Origin: Candidatus Enterosoma merdigallinarum
GTDB taxonomy: Bacteria; Bacillota_I; Bacilli_A; RFN20; CAG-288
Direction: 5' to 3'
Assembly (NCBI GenBank): GCA_018714385.1
Contig: DVNL01000002.1
Coordinates: forward strand, 91,619 to 155,618
DNA length: 64,000 bases
The notes below the pieces were generated by a model. The model saw nothing but the letters and a program-made list of their open reading frames with translations, did no database searches and had not been told where the DNA came from. Each line of letters starts with the position of its first letter. Within the stretch, counting starts at the first letter, position 1. This document shows, piece after piece, positions 48,558-57,356 of the stretch. The position numbers and the translations under genes are program-made.

Positions 48558-50965
48558 GTCTTTATCGGGAGAAGAGCTATCTCGTCATCGCCGATCCGTG
48601 CTATCGGGATCTCCTCATCGGCTGGAAGAGCAAGGATCCCCAGCTCGACGTCAAGATCGTCGACAGGGAAGAGGCTGTCTCGATGCTCTCCTTTTCCTAT
48701 GCGAAAGATCCTTTGCCCTACCTTTTTACGAAGCAGAGATACAGCTATGCCAATCTCAAGCAGCTTTCCCGGATTCTCCAGAGGGGGAAGTTAGACAAAG
48801 GGGGAAGTCTTTCAAATCTCAGGGAGGAACTCTGTTCTCGGGGCTATCTTGTCCGTGACGTCCTTGGAAGGCACCAGCTTCAGGAAAAGGAAATCCTTCT
48901 TTTCGAAGACGACGAGGACGAGGAGCTGAAAAGTCTTCTCCTTGGCGAGGGCCTTTCCTATGGCCTTCTCCACTTTTCCGACATCGGTCAGGAAAGAAGG
49001 GACTTCAAGCAGCGTCCCATCTATCTCTTCCCGGACAAGGCCCATCAGTTCTCCTTCCTTTTTGCCGACATGCGGGAGAAGATTCTTCGCGAGGGGAGAA
49101 AGGCATCGTCTTTCGAGATAGTGGTCCATGACGACCAGGACCGCTACTATGTGAATCTCCTCTCCTCCCTCTTTGCGGTGCCGGCCTTTTTCGACTATCG
49201 TTACCCTTTGCTTTCTCTTTCCTCGGTCAAGAAGGCCATGGACGGATTCGGGAAGACAGGAAAAATATCTAGGGAAGGCATCGAAGAGGATCCGGGGACG
49301 AAACGCCTTTTCCAACTCATCGACTATTACGGACTTGTTGATCTGCCTTTCGACTACGCCTTCCCCAACCTTCTGGAAATCGTCAAGAGCGAGGCCTATT
49401 CGGAAGAAGGCCAAACGGGCGTCCTGGCGATTTCCCGACTTTCCTTTTCCGAGAGGAAGACCTATTATGTGACGAATTTCCAGCACGGCGACTTCTATGC
49501 CGTCCATAGCGACAGGGGGCTTTTCCCGGACGAGGAGCTCGTGAGGATGGGAATCAATCCCAGCTATGTCCAGACGAAGATGGACAAGAGAAAGAAGGCA
49601 AACTTCTTCAAATACATGGACGTCGTCTTTTTCTCGCGGGTCGAACGCCATCTTTCCGACAAGATTTTTCCTTCCCAATTGTTGGAGGAAGTCCCATCTG
49701 AAGAGGGAAAGAAGCCTTTCCGGGAGATGAAGAAGGAAAGCTTCGATTCCGGCCTTTATACCAAGGAGGCCGCCCTCTTCGTCCGCTCTTTGGTCAAGGA
49801 CGCGGTTTTCGCCTCACCCGACGAGGAATATCGCTGCTACGACAACCGATATACGAAAATCGATGGCATCTCTTTGAAGACGTCGTTCGGCATCACGGAA
49901 TTCTCGAAATACTATGCCTGTCCGTTCCAATATTATCTTGACAAGGTTTTGCATCTCGATGACAAGAATCCAGAGCAGGACTATTTCGCAAGGAAATTCG
50001 GTGATTTTGTCCATAGCATTTTCGAAAACATCTATGAGGACGACTTTGATTTCGAAGAGGAATTCGAAAGGGCGGAAAAACGATTCGAGGAAGAGAGCGC
50101 CGCTTCTGAAGAGAAGAAGGCCGACGAGAGGGAGAGGGCGCTTATTCAGATGAGCAAACCCTATCTTTCCCGTTTCGTCGAGAACGTGCGCCGGCAGAAG
50201 GACATCATGGGATTCGTCCGGGAGGAGCACGAAGTCAAGGTCGAGTTCCCACTTCATTCCGCCAAGACGGGAAAGGATTATCGGATCAACGGCAGGATCG
50301 ACAAGATCCTCCATACCCGGCACGGCGAAAAATCCTTCTATGCCATCATCGACTACAAGACCGGGAATGAGACTTTCGACTATCAGACTGTCTTTCTTGG
50401 CAATTCCCTCCAGCTTCCTCTCTACTACGTCGGGATCCGGGAGAGGGAAAGAGAGGAGACTTTCGCCCTTTTTGGAATCGAGAAAATATTCAAGAAGGGG
50501 CCCTTGAAGACGTATGCGACGCAAAGCTACGACAGGGAGGCAGTCGAGGACTATATGAAGGTGAGAGGCATCGCCCTTTCCGATCCAGATTTCTTCCGCT
50601 CGATAGACGATGAGAAAGCCTTCACATCGAAAGGCCTTCTCGGTGCCAATGGCGGGACCTATGTCTCCAAGACGCTTTCCTTCTCCGAAGAATCCTCCGC
50701 GGGACTCAAGAAATCCATTTCCTATACTTTCGACGATCTCATCGACGATGCCTTGAAGGCTGCCGTCGAAACGATGGACAAGACCCAGGATGCGGAATTT
50801 GCGATAGCGCCGGTCATCGAAAAGGCGAGCGCAGAGCCTCGGTGCGGCCATTGCTCCTATCGGGACGTCTGCTACCGCAAGAGAAGCGACATCGTCAATC
50901 TCGCCGACGCGATCCGGAAGCATATCGGAGCGGCGGGGGATGACAAGCCAGGAGAGGAGGACTAG
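48554..50965 (+). CDS. addB: AddB-like subunit of the AddAB helicase-nuclease (short form)
   Basis: AddB works with AddA to resect double-strand breaks. 803 residues, against about 1,160 in B. subtilis. The nuclease half is complete: Cys456 (FSKYYACPFQYYLDKVL), later active-site residues in INGRIDKILHTRHGEKSFYAIIDYKTG (D...DYK), and the C-terminal C764-x2-C767-x5-C773 (RCGHCSYRDVC), which together form the Fe-S staple of AddB. I see no Walker A motif at the N-terminus (MSLYREKSYLVIADPCYRDLLIG), so the helicase-like half is reduced. It lies 2 nt before addA. Confidence 0.85.
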   Translation: MSLYREKSYLVIADPCYRDLLIGWKSKDPQLDVKIVDREEAVSMLSFSYAKDPLPYLFTKQRYSYANLKQLSRILQRGKLDKGGSLSNLREELCSRGYLVRDVLGRHQLQEKEILLFEDDEDEELKSLLLGEGLSYGLLHFSDIGQERRDFKQRPIYLFPDKAHQFSFLFADMREKILREGRKASSFEIVVHDDQDRYYVNLLSSLFAVPAFFDYRYPLLSLSSVKKAMDGFGKTGKISREGIEEDPGTKRLFQLIDYYGLVDLPFDYAFPNLLEIVKSEAYSEEGQTGVLAISRLSFSERKTYYVTNFQHGDFYAVHSDRGLFPDEELVRMGINPSYVQTKMDKRKKANFFKYMDVVFFSRVERHLSDKIFPSQLLEEVPSEEGKKPFREMKKESFDSGLYTKEAALFVRSLVKDAVFASPDEEYRCYDNRYTKIDGISLKTSFGITEFSKYYACPFQYYLDKVLHLDDKNPEQDYFARKFGDFVHSIFENIYEDDFDFEEEFERAEKRFEEESAASEEKKADERERALIQMSKPYLSRFVENVRRQKDIMGFVREEHEVKVEFPLHSAKTGKDYRINGRIDKILHTRHGEKSFYAIIDYKTGNETFDYQTVFLGNSLQLPLYYVGIREREREETFALFGIEKIFKKGPLKTYATQSYDREAVEDYMKVRGIALSDPDFFRSIDDEKAFTSKGLLGANGGTYVSKTLSFSEESSAGLKKSISYTFDDLIDDALKAAVETMDKTQDAEFAIAPVIEKASAEPRCGHCSYRDVCYRKRSDIVNLADAIRKHIGAAGDDKPGEED

Positions 50966-50967
50966 CC

Positions 50968-53900
50968 ATGCCGTTCAACAAAGAGCAGCAACGCGCCATC
51001 GACAGCCGCGTGGACGAAAACGTCCTCATTTCCGCCGGTGCGGGAAGCGGCAAGACGAAGACCCTGTCCAGCAAGGTCTACAAGGTCTGCGCCGAGGACG
51101 GCATCAAGCCGAGCGAGCTTCTCGTCCTGACCTTCACCAACAAGGCCGCCTTCGAGATGAAGGAGAGGATCGTCGATCAGTTCCGGACAAACGAGAAGGA
51201 AGGCGGGACCATGAAGGACGAGATCCTTTCCGGCCATATCCAGACCTTCGATTCCTTCTCCCTCTATCTCGTCCAGCAATATAGCCGGATGCTGAAAATC
51301 CCCTCGACGATATCGATCATGGACGAAAAGATCCTCGCCGCCAAGGCCAACGCCTATCTCGACGAGATTTTCATGGAACGGTATCGGAAGAAGGACGGGC
51401 GATTCCTCGCGATGCTTTCCAAGTTCAACATGGCAAACGACGCTGCGACGAAGAAGGTCGTCCTGGATCTCGAGAAGAAGCTGAAGAATCTCTTGCCACA
51501 GGAGAGGAAGGATTTCGTTGAAAAATACGACGAGAAGTTCCTTTCCGATGCCTTCCTTCTCCGGCAGAAGGAAAACTTCCTCTCCGGGTTGCGGAAGAAG
51601 CTTGAAATCGGCCTGAAGAAGGCGGTCTATCTCTTCCGCTACGACGATTCCGAGATGGACGGTGACGCGATCATGGAGGATCTTAGGCACATCGACTATG
51701 ACGGCGAGGACTATCGCGACTTCCTTTTCGGCGAGGAGCGGCTCGACACGATGTTCCGTCTCGCCCTTCATGCCCTGGATTGCGACGAGGAAAGCCTGAC
51801 GGAGATGGCAAGGAGCTATTCCAAAAAGGAGGAGAACGGAAAAGAAGGTTTCTGGGATGCCCACGGCTATCCGAAAGGCATCGACGATCCCAAACTCTCC
51901 TCGAGATTGAAGTCGGCGTTCAACAATATCCGCCTTGCTTTCCGGGAAGGGTTCCTCCATGTCTTGGGAAAAGCGGGAAACTTCAAGGAACAGTTCGCCA
52001 CGATCCGATCCTTCCGGGAGGACATCCATCTCCTCTTCGAGCTTGTCGACGAACTGGACTCCCGACTTGAGGAATACAAGCTCCTTTCCAACGCCTACAC
52101 CTTCCAGGACATTTCCAACATGGCCCTGTCCCTTTTGATCGATCCGAGATACAAGGAGGCCGGCGATGCCATCAAGAGCCGCTTCAAATACGTTCTGGTG
52201 GACGAGTATCAGGACACGAACGATTTCCAGGAATGTTTCCTGAATGCCATCTCCGAAAAAGCCACGTTGTTCACGGTCGGCGATGCCAAGCAGGCCATCT
52301 ACGGCTTCCGCAATTCTAACTGCCAGCTCTTCCTGGACAGACGACAGGCCTATCGGGAGAGGCAGGACCAAAGGCATACCGTCATCGACATGAACAAGAA
52401 CTATCGTTCGGTCGAGAAGATACTGGACGACGTCAATGCCATCTTCGCGGGATACATGAGACAGGAGCACGGCGGCATCGTCTACGACGGCATGGAGAGG
52501 CTCGACTATGACAGGGGGGCCGATGTCTATGCCTTGGCCCGGAGCAACGCCAGAGGGGAATACGGCGTCCGTCTCCTTGACTATTCCGATGCCCCAGAGG
52601 CCTTGAGGGACGATCCTGTTTCCCTGGAATGCCTGACCATCATCCGCGACATCCAGGACAAGATAAGGACGGGATATCCTGTCCTCGACTTCATCGGCGG
52701 GAAGCTGTCCCTGCGTCCGTGCCGATACAAGGACTTCGCCGTCCTCATCCGCAAGAGAAGCCACTTCGACGTCTACCAGAAGCTCTTCCTGGACAACGGC
52801 GTCCCGCTCAACAACGAGATCGAGACGGGCTTCCACGACATCGATGCCATCCTCGCCATCCAGTCCCTTGTCCGGCTCCTTTCCTTCTTGACGGGCCAGA
52901 CGGCGGAGAATCTCCCCCATCTCTATTGCTCTCTCGCCAGAAGCTATCTCTTCGGAAAGAAAGAAGGCTATACCGACGAGAGGATCCATCAAACCCTCTT
53001 GGACGAGAGGCTCTGGGCGGAGGATGCCATCCTTTCGAAGGCGAAGGCCTTCGTCAAGAAGGAATCCGGAAAACCCTTCTCCCGCATCTTCCTCGACCTT
53101 CTGGACGACTTCGACGTCATCCGGAAGCTTCCGGAGCTTGGCGATGTGGAGAACAATCTCGCCAAGATCGAATCCTACTATCAGCTCCTTGTCGCCCAGG
53201 AGAACGTCGGAGAGGGCCTGAAGGACTTCGTCTCCCTTTTCAAGGACATCGACAAGTATCGCGTGGAGGTCTCCGCCTCTTCCGTCTCCTCCTTGGAGGA
53301 TGCCGTCGACCTGATGACGATCCACCAGTCCAAGGGCCTGGAGTTCAAGGTCGTCTACATGCCCCTTTGCGACAATGCGATGGCCGGCGGGAACAACATG
53401 GCGAAGCCGGACTATCTTTTCACCAGAACCCTAGGCCTTCTTCTTCCCGACTATGGCTACGGAAAGCCTTGCGACACCTTCCTGAAGAGCGTCTATCTGG
53501 AGACGGAAGGCAGCAAGGCCGGCGAGATCAGCGAGCATGTCCGTCTCTTCTATGTCGCCTTGACCCGTCCGAAGGAGACGCTCTTCATCGTCGGGAAGAA
53601 GGATCTCTCCAGGGGAACAGAGGAGAATCTCCTTTCCATGCTCGATTCCACCTTCCACTACAAGGGGATCGATTCCGCCTACTATTCCCGCCACGAATCC
53701 CTCTTCCCCCAGGAGGACAAGAGAAGCTATCGCAACGCCATCGAGCGCATCCGTGTCCTCGCAAAGAAGAGAGAGGCTTTCCTCGAGGCCATCCCGGGAA
53801 AGGACGGCAAGGAGATAGCCTCTTATCTTTTCGACGGCATCCTGGGAAAGAGGGCGGAGGAGGAAATCCAGGACAGCAAGGAAAAATACGACTTTGTCTG

Positions 53901-54858
53901 CTATGACTTTCTAACAAAAGAGGCCAGGGGGGATGGAAAGAAGGGCATCGCCCTCCTCGTTCTGTTCTATACCGGTCTCAGCGTCGGCGAGGACCTTCCC
54001 GACTTCCTGGAAAAGAATGCCCGTGCCTTGAAGAGGGCTGGCCTCGGGACGGACGAGAAGACGCTTCTTGAGCAATCGTCGGCATTTCTGGATTGCCTGG
54101 AATCGTGCCTCCCCAATGACTTCACCAAGAAGCATATGAAAGCCCGCAAGGTCAGTCTCCTCACGAAGGGGGAAAAGGATCTCGACGAAGAGGAAAAATA
54201 TCTCCGGCACAAAAAGAAGGCCGTTGATCTTTTCCTTCCCGCATTGCTTTCTTCCGTGGACGGCTTCACGGGAGAACGCGAGGAGACGTTCTACCCCCTC
54301 TTCTTCAAGAGGACTGTTTCCCTTGCCTCCGACGAAGGAGGCAAGATGCAGACGTTCAAGGCTCCGGTCCTTTCTGAAGACGACACGCCGATTTCCTATG
54401 ACGCGACGGAGAAAAGACGGGCGAGCAAGTTTTTGTCGGACGAGGAGGCGCCGGGAAGCGCCCTCTTGGAGCGGGGAATCCTTCTCCATCGCTATCTGGA
54501 GGTCGTCGACTTCAAGACGAAGGCAATCCCTGCAGGAATCTTCCAGAGCGAGAAAGACGAAAAGACGATCGAAAAGGTTCTTTCCCTCCCTCTTTTCGCC
54601 TCTTTGGAAGGGGCACGGATCTACAAGGAATACCCCTATTTCGACGAGACGCTGGAAAGCAACGGCATCATCGACCTTCTCGTCGTGAGGGAAAGGCGGA
54701 TCGACATCGTCGACTACAAGCTCAAGAATATCGATGACAGGGCCTATCGGGAACAGTTGGAGACCTATCGCCGAAATGTCGCAAGGCTTTTCGGGGCGGA
54801 AAAGGAAATCCACACCTATCTTCTTTCCATCCTGGATGCCAGGGTGGAGGAAGTCTGA
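50968..54858 (+). CDS. addA: AddA helicase-nuclease subunit
   Basis: A 3'-5' UvrD-type helicase fused to a RecB-type nuclease, 1296 residues. Motif Q and Walker A: NKEQQRAIDSRVDENVLISAGAGSGKT (about 4-29). LTFTNKAAFEMKERI is motif Ia, VLVDEYQDTNDFQECF motif II, VGDAKQAIYGFRN motif III, MTIHQSKGLEFKVVYMP motif V and LFYVALTRPKETLFIVG motif VI. The C-terminal nuclease has GILLHRYLEV, NGIIDLLVVRERRIDIVDYKLKN (D...DYK), so it should cut. Third gene of glyA-addB-addA; convergent with the next gene without spacing. Confidence 0.95.
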   Translation: MPFNKEQQRAIDSRVDENVLISAGAGSGKTKTLSSKVYKVCAEDGIKPSELLVLTFTNKAAFEMKERIVDQFRTNEKEGGTMKDEILSGHIQTFDSFSLYLVQQYSRMLKIPSTISIMDEKILAAKANAYLDEIFMERYRKKDGRFLAMLSKFNMANDAATKKVVLDLEKKLKNLLPQERKDFVEKYDEKFLSDAFLLRQKENFLSGLRKKLEIGLKKAVYLFRYDDSEMDGDAIMEDLRHIDYDGEDYRDFLFGEERLDTMFRLALHALDCDEESLTEMARSYSKKEENGKEGFWDAHGYPKGIDDPKLSSRLKSAFNNIRLAFREGFLHVLGKAGNFKEQFATIRSFREDIHLLFELVDELDSRLEEYKLLSNAYTFQDISNMALSLLIDPRYKEAGDAIKSRFKYVLVDEYQDTNDFQECFLNAISEKATLFTVGDAKQAIYGFRNSNCQLFLDRRQAYRERQDQRHTVIDMNKNYRSVEKILDDVNAIFAGYMRQEHGGIVYDGMERLDYDRGADVYALARSNARGEYGVRLLDYSDAPEALRDDPVSLECLTIIRDIQDKIRTGYPVLDFIGGKLSLRPCRYKDFAVLIRKRSHFDVYQKLFLDNGVPLNNEIETGFHDIDAILAIQSLVRLLSFLTGQTAENLPHLYCSLARSYLFGKKEGYTDERIHQTLLDERLWAEDAILSKAKAFVKKESGKPFSRIFLDLLDDFDVIRKLPELGDVENNLAKIESYYQLLVAQENVGEGLKDFVSLFKDIDKYRVEVSASSVSSLEDAVDLMTIHQSKGLEFKVVYMPLCDNAMAGGNNMAKPDYLFTRTLGLLLPDYGYGKPCDTFLKSVYLETEGSKAGEISEHVRLFYVALTRPKETLFIVGKKDLSRGTEENLLSMLDSTFHYKGIDSAYYSRHESLFPQEDKRSYRNAIERIRVLAKKREAFLEAIPGKDGKEIASYLFDGILGKRAEEEIQDSKEKYDFVCYDFLTKEARGDGKKGIALLVLFYTGLSVGEDLPDFLEKNARALKRAGLGTDEKTLLEQSSAFLDCLESCLPNDFTKKHMKARKVSLLTKGEKDLDEEEKYLRHKKKAVDLFLPALLSSVDGFTGEREETFYPLFFKRTVSLASDEGGKMQTFKAPVLSEDDTPISYDATEKRRASKFLSDEEAPGSALLERGILLHRYLEVVDFKTKAIPAGIFQSEKDEKTIEKVLSLPLFASLEGARIYKEYPYFDETLESNGIIDLLVVRERRIDIVDYKLKNIDDRAYREQLETYRRNVARLFGAEKEIHTYLLSILDARVEEV

Positions 54859-55497
54859 TCAGGACGAGGCTTCTTCGCCTTTTTCCGTTTTGCCATCTTC
54901 TATTGTCTCAAAACGGATTGCCTTTATTCTATCCTGTGATTTTTCCCATTGTATCTTTCCGGCGCTCCTCTCAAGGAAATAGATCGTCACGGATTCCCAG
55001 ACAAAGACCCATGCCGCGATGTCGAGGATTTCCGTGACGATGTTTTCGATTGCGTTTTGTTCGCCGTCGAAGGCGAAGGCCTGAAGGAGTGCCATCACCA
55101 CGAGGATGGCGATGCCGGAGAGAAGAAGGGCAAGGGCGATCCATTTCTTGACGGTCATGGACCGCCGATAAGTGTATCCGTTGAGGAGAAGGCCGTCCTT
55201 GAGCGCTCTCATGCCCTCTTCCTTGCTATGTCCCTGATAGTCCTTGATGGCGATGGTGAACTCGAAGTCGTAGCAGTTGGGTATCGTGACAAGGAGATTC
55301 TCCAAAGTGTCTTTCAAGGCGCCCTTGAGGATCGCCCCTTTTCCGTAGCGCGTCTCGAAGAAATCGTCGAAGTGCTCGTATTCGAAACGCAGACGGCAGA
55401 TGCCCTTCTCGTCGTCGAGATCGTAGTGCCGCATCAGAAGGTCGTGGAGATCTTTGTCGATCTTCCTTTTCCCGACTCGGACTTTTTCCTTTCTCAT
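54859..55497 (-). CDS. Hypothetical protein with two membrane helices
   Basis: 212 residues of unknown family. A soluble N-terminal domain (1-110, with FEYEHFDDFFETRYGKGAILKGALKDTLENLL) is followed by two membrane helices (about 120-140 and 158-175) and a charged tail, KSQDRIKAIRFETIEDGKTEKGEEASS. It overlaps the second ABC exporter gene by 4 nt, so it is translated with the exporter and may be an accessory, but I have no further evidence. Confidence 0.6.
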   Translation of the reverse strand: MRKEKVRVGKRKIDKDLHDLLMRHYDLDDEKGICRLRFEYEHFDDFFETRYGKGAILKGALKDTLENLLVTIPNCYDFEFTIAIKDYQGHSKEEGMRALKDGLLLNGYTYRRSMTVKKWIALALLLSGIAILVVMALLQAFAFDGEQNAIENIVTEILDIAAWVFVWESVTIYFLERSAGKIQWEKSQDRIKAIRFETIEDGKTEKGEEASS

Positions 55498-57356
55498 GCC
55501 AATTCCCTCCTTCCGGTATAGAGGTCGTAATACGCCCCTTTCTTTTTCAGAAGCTCTTCCTGGGATCCTCTCTCGATGATGCGTCCTTCCTCAAGGACCA
55601 GGATCTCCTGGGCATCCTTGATGGTGGAAAGGCGATGGGCGATGACAAGGACCGTCCTCTCTCCCATGAGGGATTTCAACCCCTCGTGGATGAGTTTCTC
55701 GCTGCGGGTGTCGATGTTGCTGGTCGCCTCGTCCAGGATGAGGACGGGAGGCTGGTTGAGAGAGGCGCGGGTGAGGCCGAGCAGCTGCCTTTCACCCTCC
55801 GAGAGATTGCCGCCGTCGTCGTGGAGCAGCGTGTCATAGCCTTGCGGGAGCCGTTCGATGAAGCTTTCGGCATGGCTTCTCCGGCTGGCTTTGCGGATTT
55901 CCTCGTCGGTGGAATGGAGACGGACGTAACGGATGTTGTCTTTGACGCTTCCGGTGAAGAGATGCGTGTCCTGGGTGACCATGGAGAGGGCCCTCCTCAG
56001 CGATTCCAGGGCGATGTCCTGGATGTCGATGCCATCGTAGGTGATCCTTCCCGAGTCGACGGGATAGAAACGCGCCAGGAGCGAGATGATCGTCGTCTTC
56101 CCGGCACCGGTCGAGCCGACGAAGGCCACTTTCTTTCCGGGCCAGGCCTCAAAGGAGATGTCCTTCAGGACAGGCTTTCCGGGGATGTAGGAGAAATCGA
56201 CGTGTTCGAATGCGATTCTTCCGACGAGGGGGCGCAGAGTATCGTCCCCCGGGATCCTCCAGGCATAGCGGCGGCAGAAATCCTTCTCGTCGCTGATCTT
56301 CTCAAGGACGACCTGTCCGTCGTCCTGTTCCTCCTCCTCGTCCAGGAAGGCAAAGATTCTTTCGGCCCCGGCGGAGGCGGAGAGGATGGCGTTGAGGTGC
56401 TGGGCGAAGAAATTGAAGGGCTGGCAGGAGGTCCTGACGAAGACGAGGTAGGAGGAGAGGCCGCCGATACCCGTCGCGATCATGCCGTTGGTGAGGAAAA
56501 GGACGCCGACGACAGCGGAGATGGAGAAGTTGAGATAGCTCAGGGAGACGAAGATGGGAATATTCAGCTGCGTGAAGAAGAAGGCCCTTTCGCTAGCCTC
56601 CTTCCAGTTTCCGTTTGCCTTCATGAAGCGGGCGAAACTCGCCTCTTCGTGGGAGAAGGCCTTGATCACCTTGACGCCGAGGACGTCCTCCTCCACGGCG
56701 GAGTTGACTTCGGAGAGGGCCTTTTGCTGGGCTTTGTAGTATTTTTGGGCTTTGTGCGAGTTGAGGAACATGAAGAAGATCATCGCGGCGACGAAAAAGA
56801 GGACGATGAGGGAGAGATAGACATTGATGAGGAAGAGGGAGACGACGGTCCCGACGATGTTGCTAAGAGAGAGGACGATGTTGGCGAAGGAATCGTTCAT
56901 TGCCGCCACCAGGGAATCGATGTCGTTTGTGAAATAGGTCATCACCTCGCCATGGGTATGCCTGTCGAAATAGGAGATGGGGAGGCGATGCATCTTCGCC
57001 ATCAGCTCTTTGCGCAGGCGATAGAGGACCTTCTGGGTCAGGCGGACCATGATCTGGGCATAGAGGATGTTGCTGATGACGCCGGCGACATAGATGGCGA
57101 CAAGTTTCAGGGCCTGTCCATAGAGGATGGAGAGGCTTTCCTCTAGTGGCATGCCGCTTCCGAGGTTCTCTTCGAGCGTGTGGATGACGACGGTACCGGA
57201 AAGATAGGTGCCCAGGATGTTGGCGACGCTCGAGTAGATGGCAAGAAGGACGACCAGGACCAAAAGGAAAAGCATCTTTCCCTCGAAATAGGAAAAGAGG
57301 CGAAGCATGGTCGAGAGGAAGTTCTTCGGACGGGCGCGGTTCAGGCTGGCAGGCAT
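55494..57356 (-). CDS. ABC exporter half-transporter, subunit 2
   Basis: 620 residues: a six-helix membrane domain (about 25-330, with ISYFDRHTHGEVMTYFTNDIDSL in the second loop) and an ATPase domain. The ATPase has Walker A GSTGAGKTT (near 415), signature NLSEGERQLLGLTRA and Walker B VLILDEATSNID; both carry normal catalytic Glu. It overlaps the partner gene by 16 nt and the small membrane protein gene by 4 nt. Such pairs form heterodimeric exporters for drugs, lipids or peptides. No specificity visible. Confidence 0.9.
   Translation of the reverse strand: MPASLNRARPKNFLSTMLRLFSYFEGKMLFLLVLVVLLAIYSSVANILGTYLSGTVVIHTLEENLGSGMPLEESLSILYGQALKLVAIYVAGVISNILYAQIMVRLTQKVLYRLRKELMAKMHRLPISYFDRHTHGEVMTYFTNDIDSLVAAMNDSFANIVLSLSNIVGTVVSLFLINVYLSLIVLFFVAAMIFFMFLNSHKAQKYYKAQQKALSEVNSAVEEDVLGVKVIKAFSHEEASFARFMKANGNWKEASERAFFFTQLNIPIFVSLSYLNFSISAVVGVLFLTNGMIATGIGGLSSYLVFVRTSCQPFNFFAQHLNAILSASAGAERIFAFLDEEEEQDDGQVVLEKISDEKDFCRRYAWRIPGDDTLRPLVGRIAFEHVDFSYIPGKPVLKDISFEAWPGKKVAFVGSTGAGKTTIISLLARFYPVDSGRITYDGIDIQDIALESLRRALSMVTQDTHLFTGSVKDNIRYVRLHSTDEEIRKASRRSHAESFIERLPQGYDTLLHDDGGNLSEGERQLLGLTRASLNQPPVLILDEATSNIDTRSEKLIHEGLKSLMGERTVLVIAHRLSTIKDAQEILVLEEGRIIERGSQEELLKKKGAYYDLYTGRRELA

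Noticed and set aside
50962-53325. 787-aa minus-strand ORF opposite addA
   Set aside because: Antisense shadow; addA carries every helicase motif on the plus strand.
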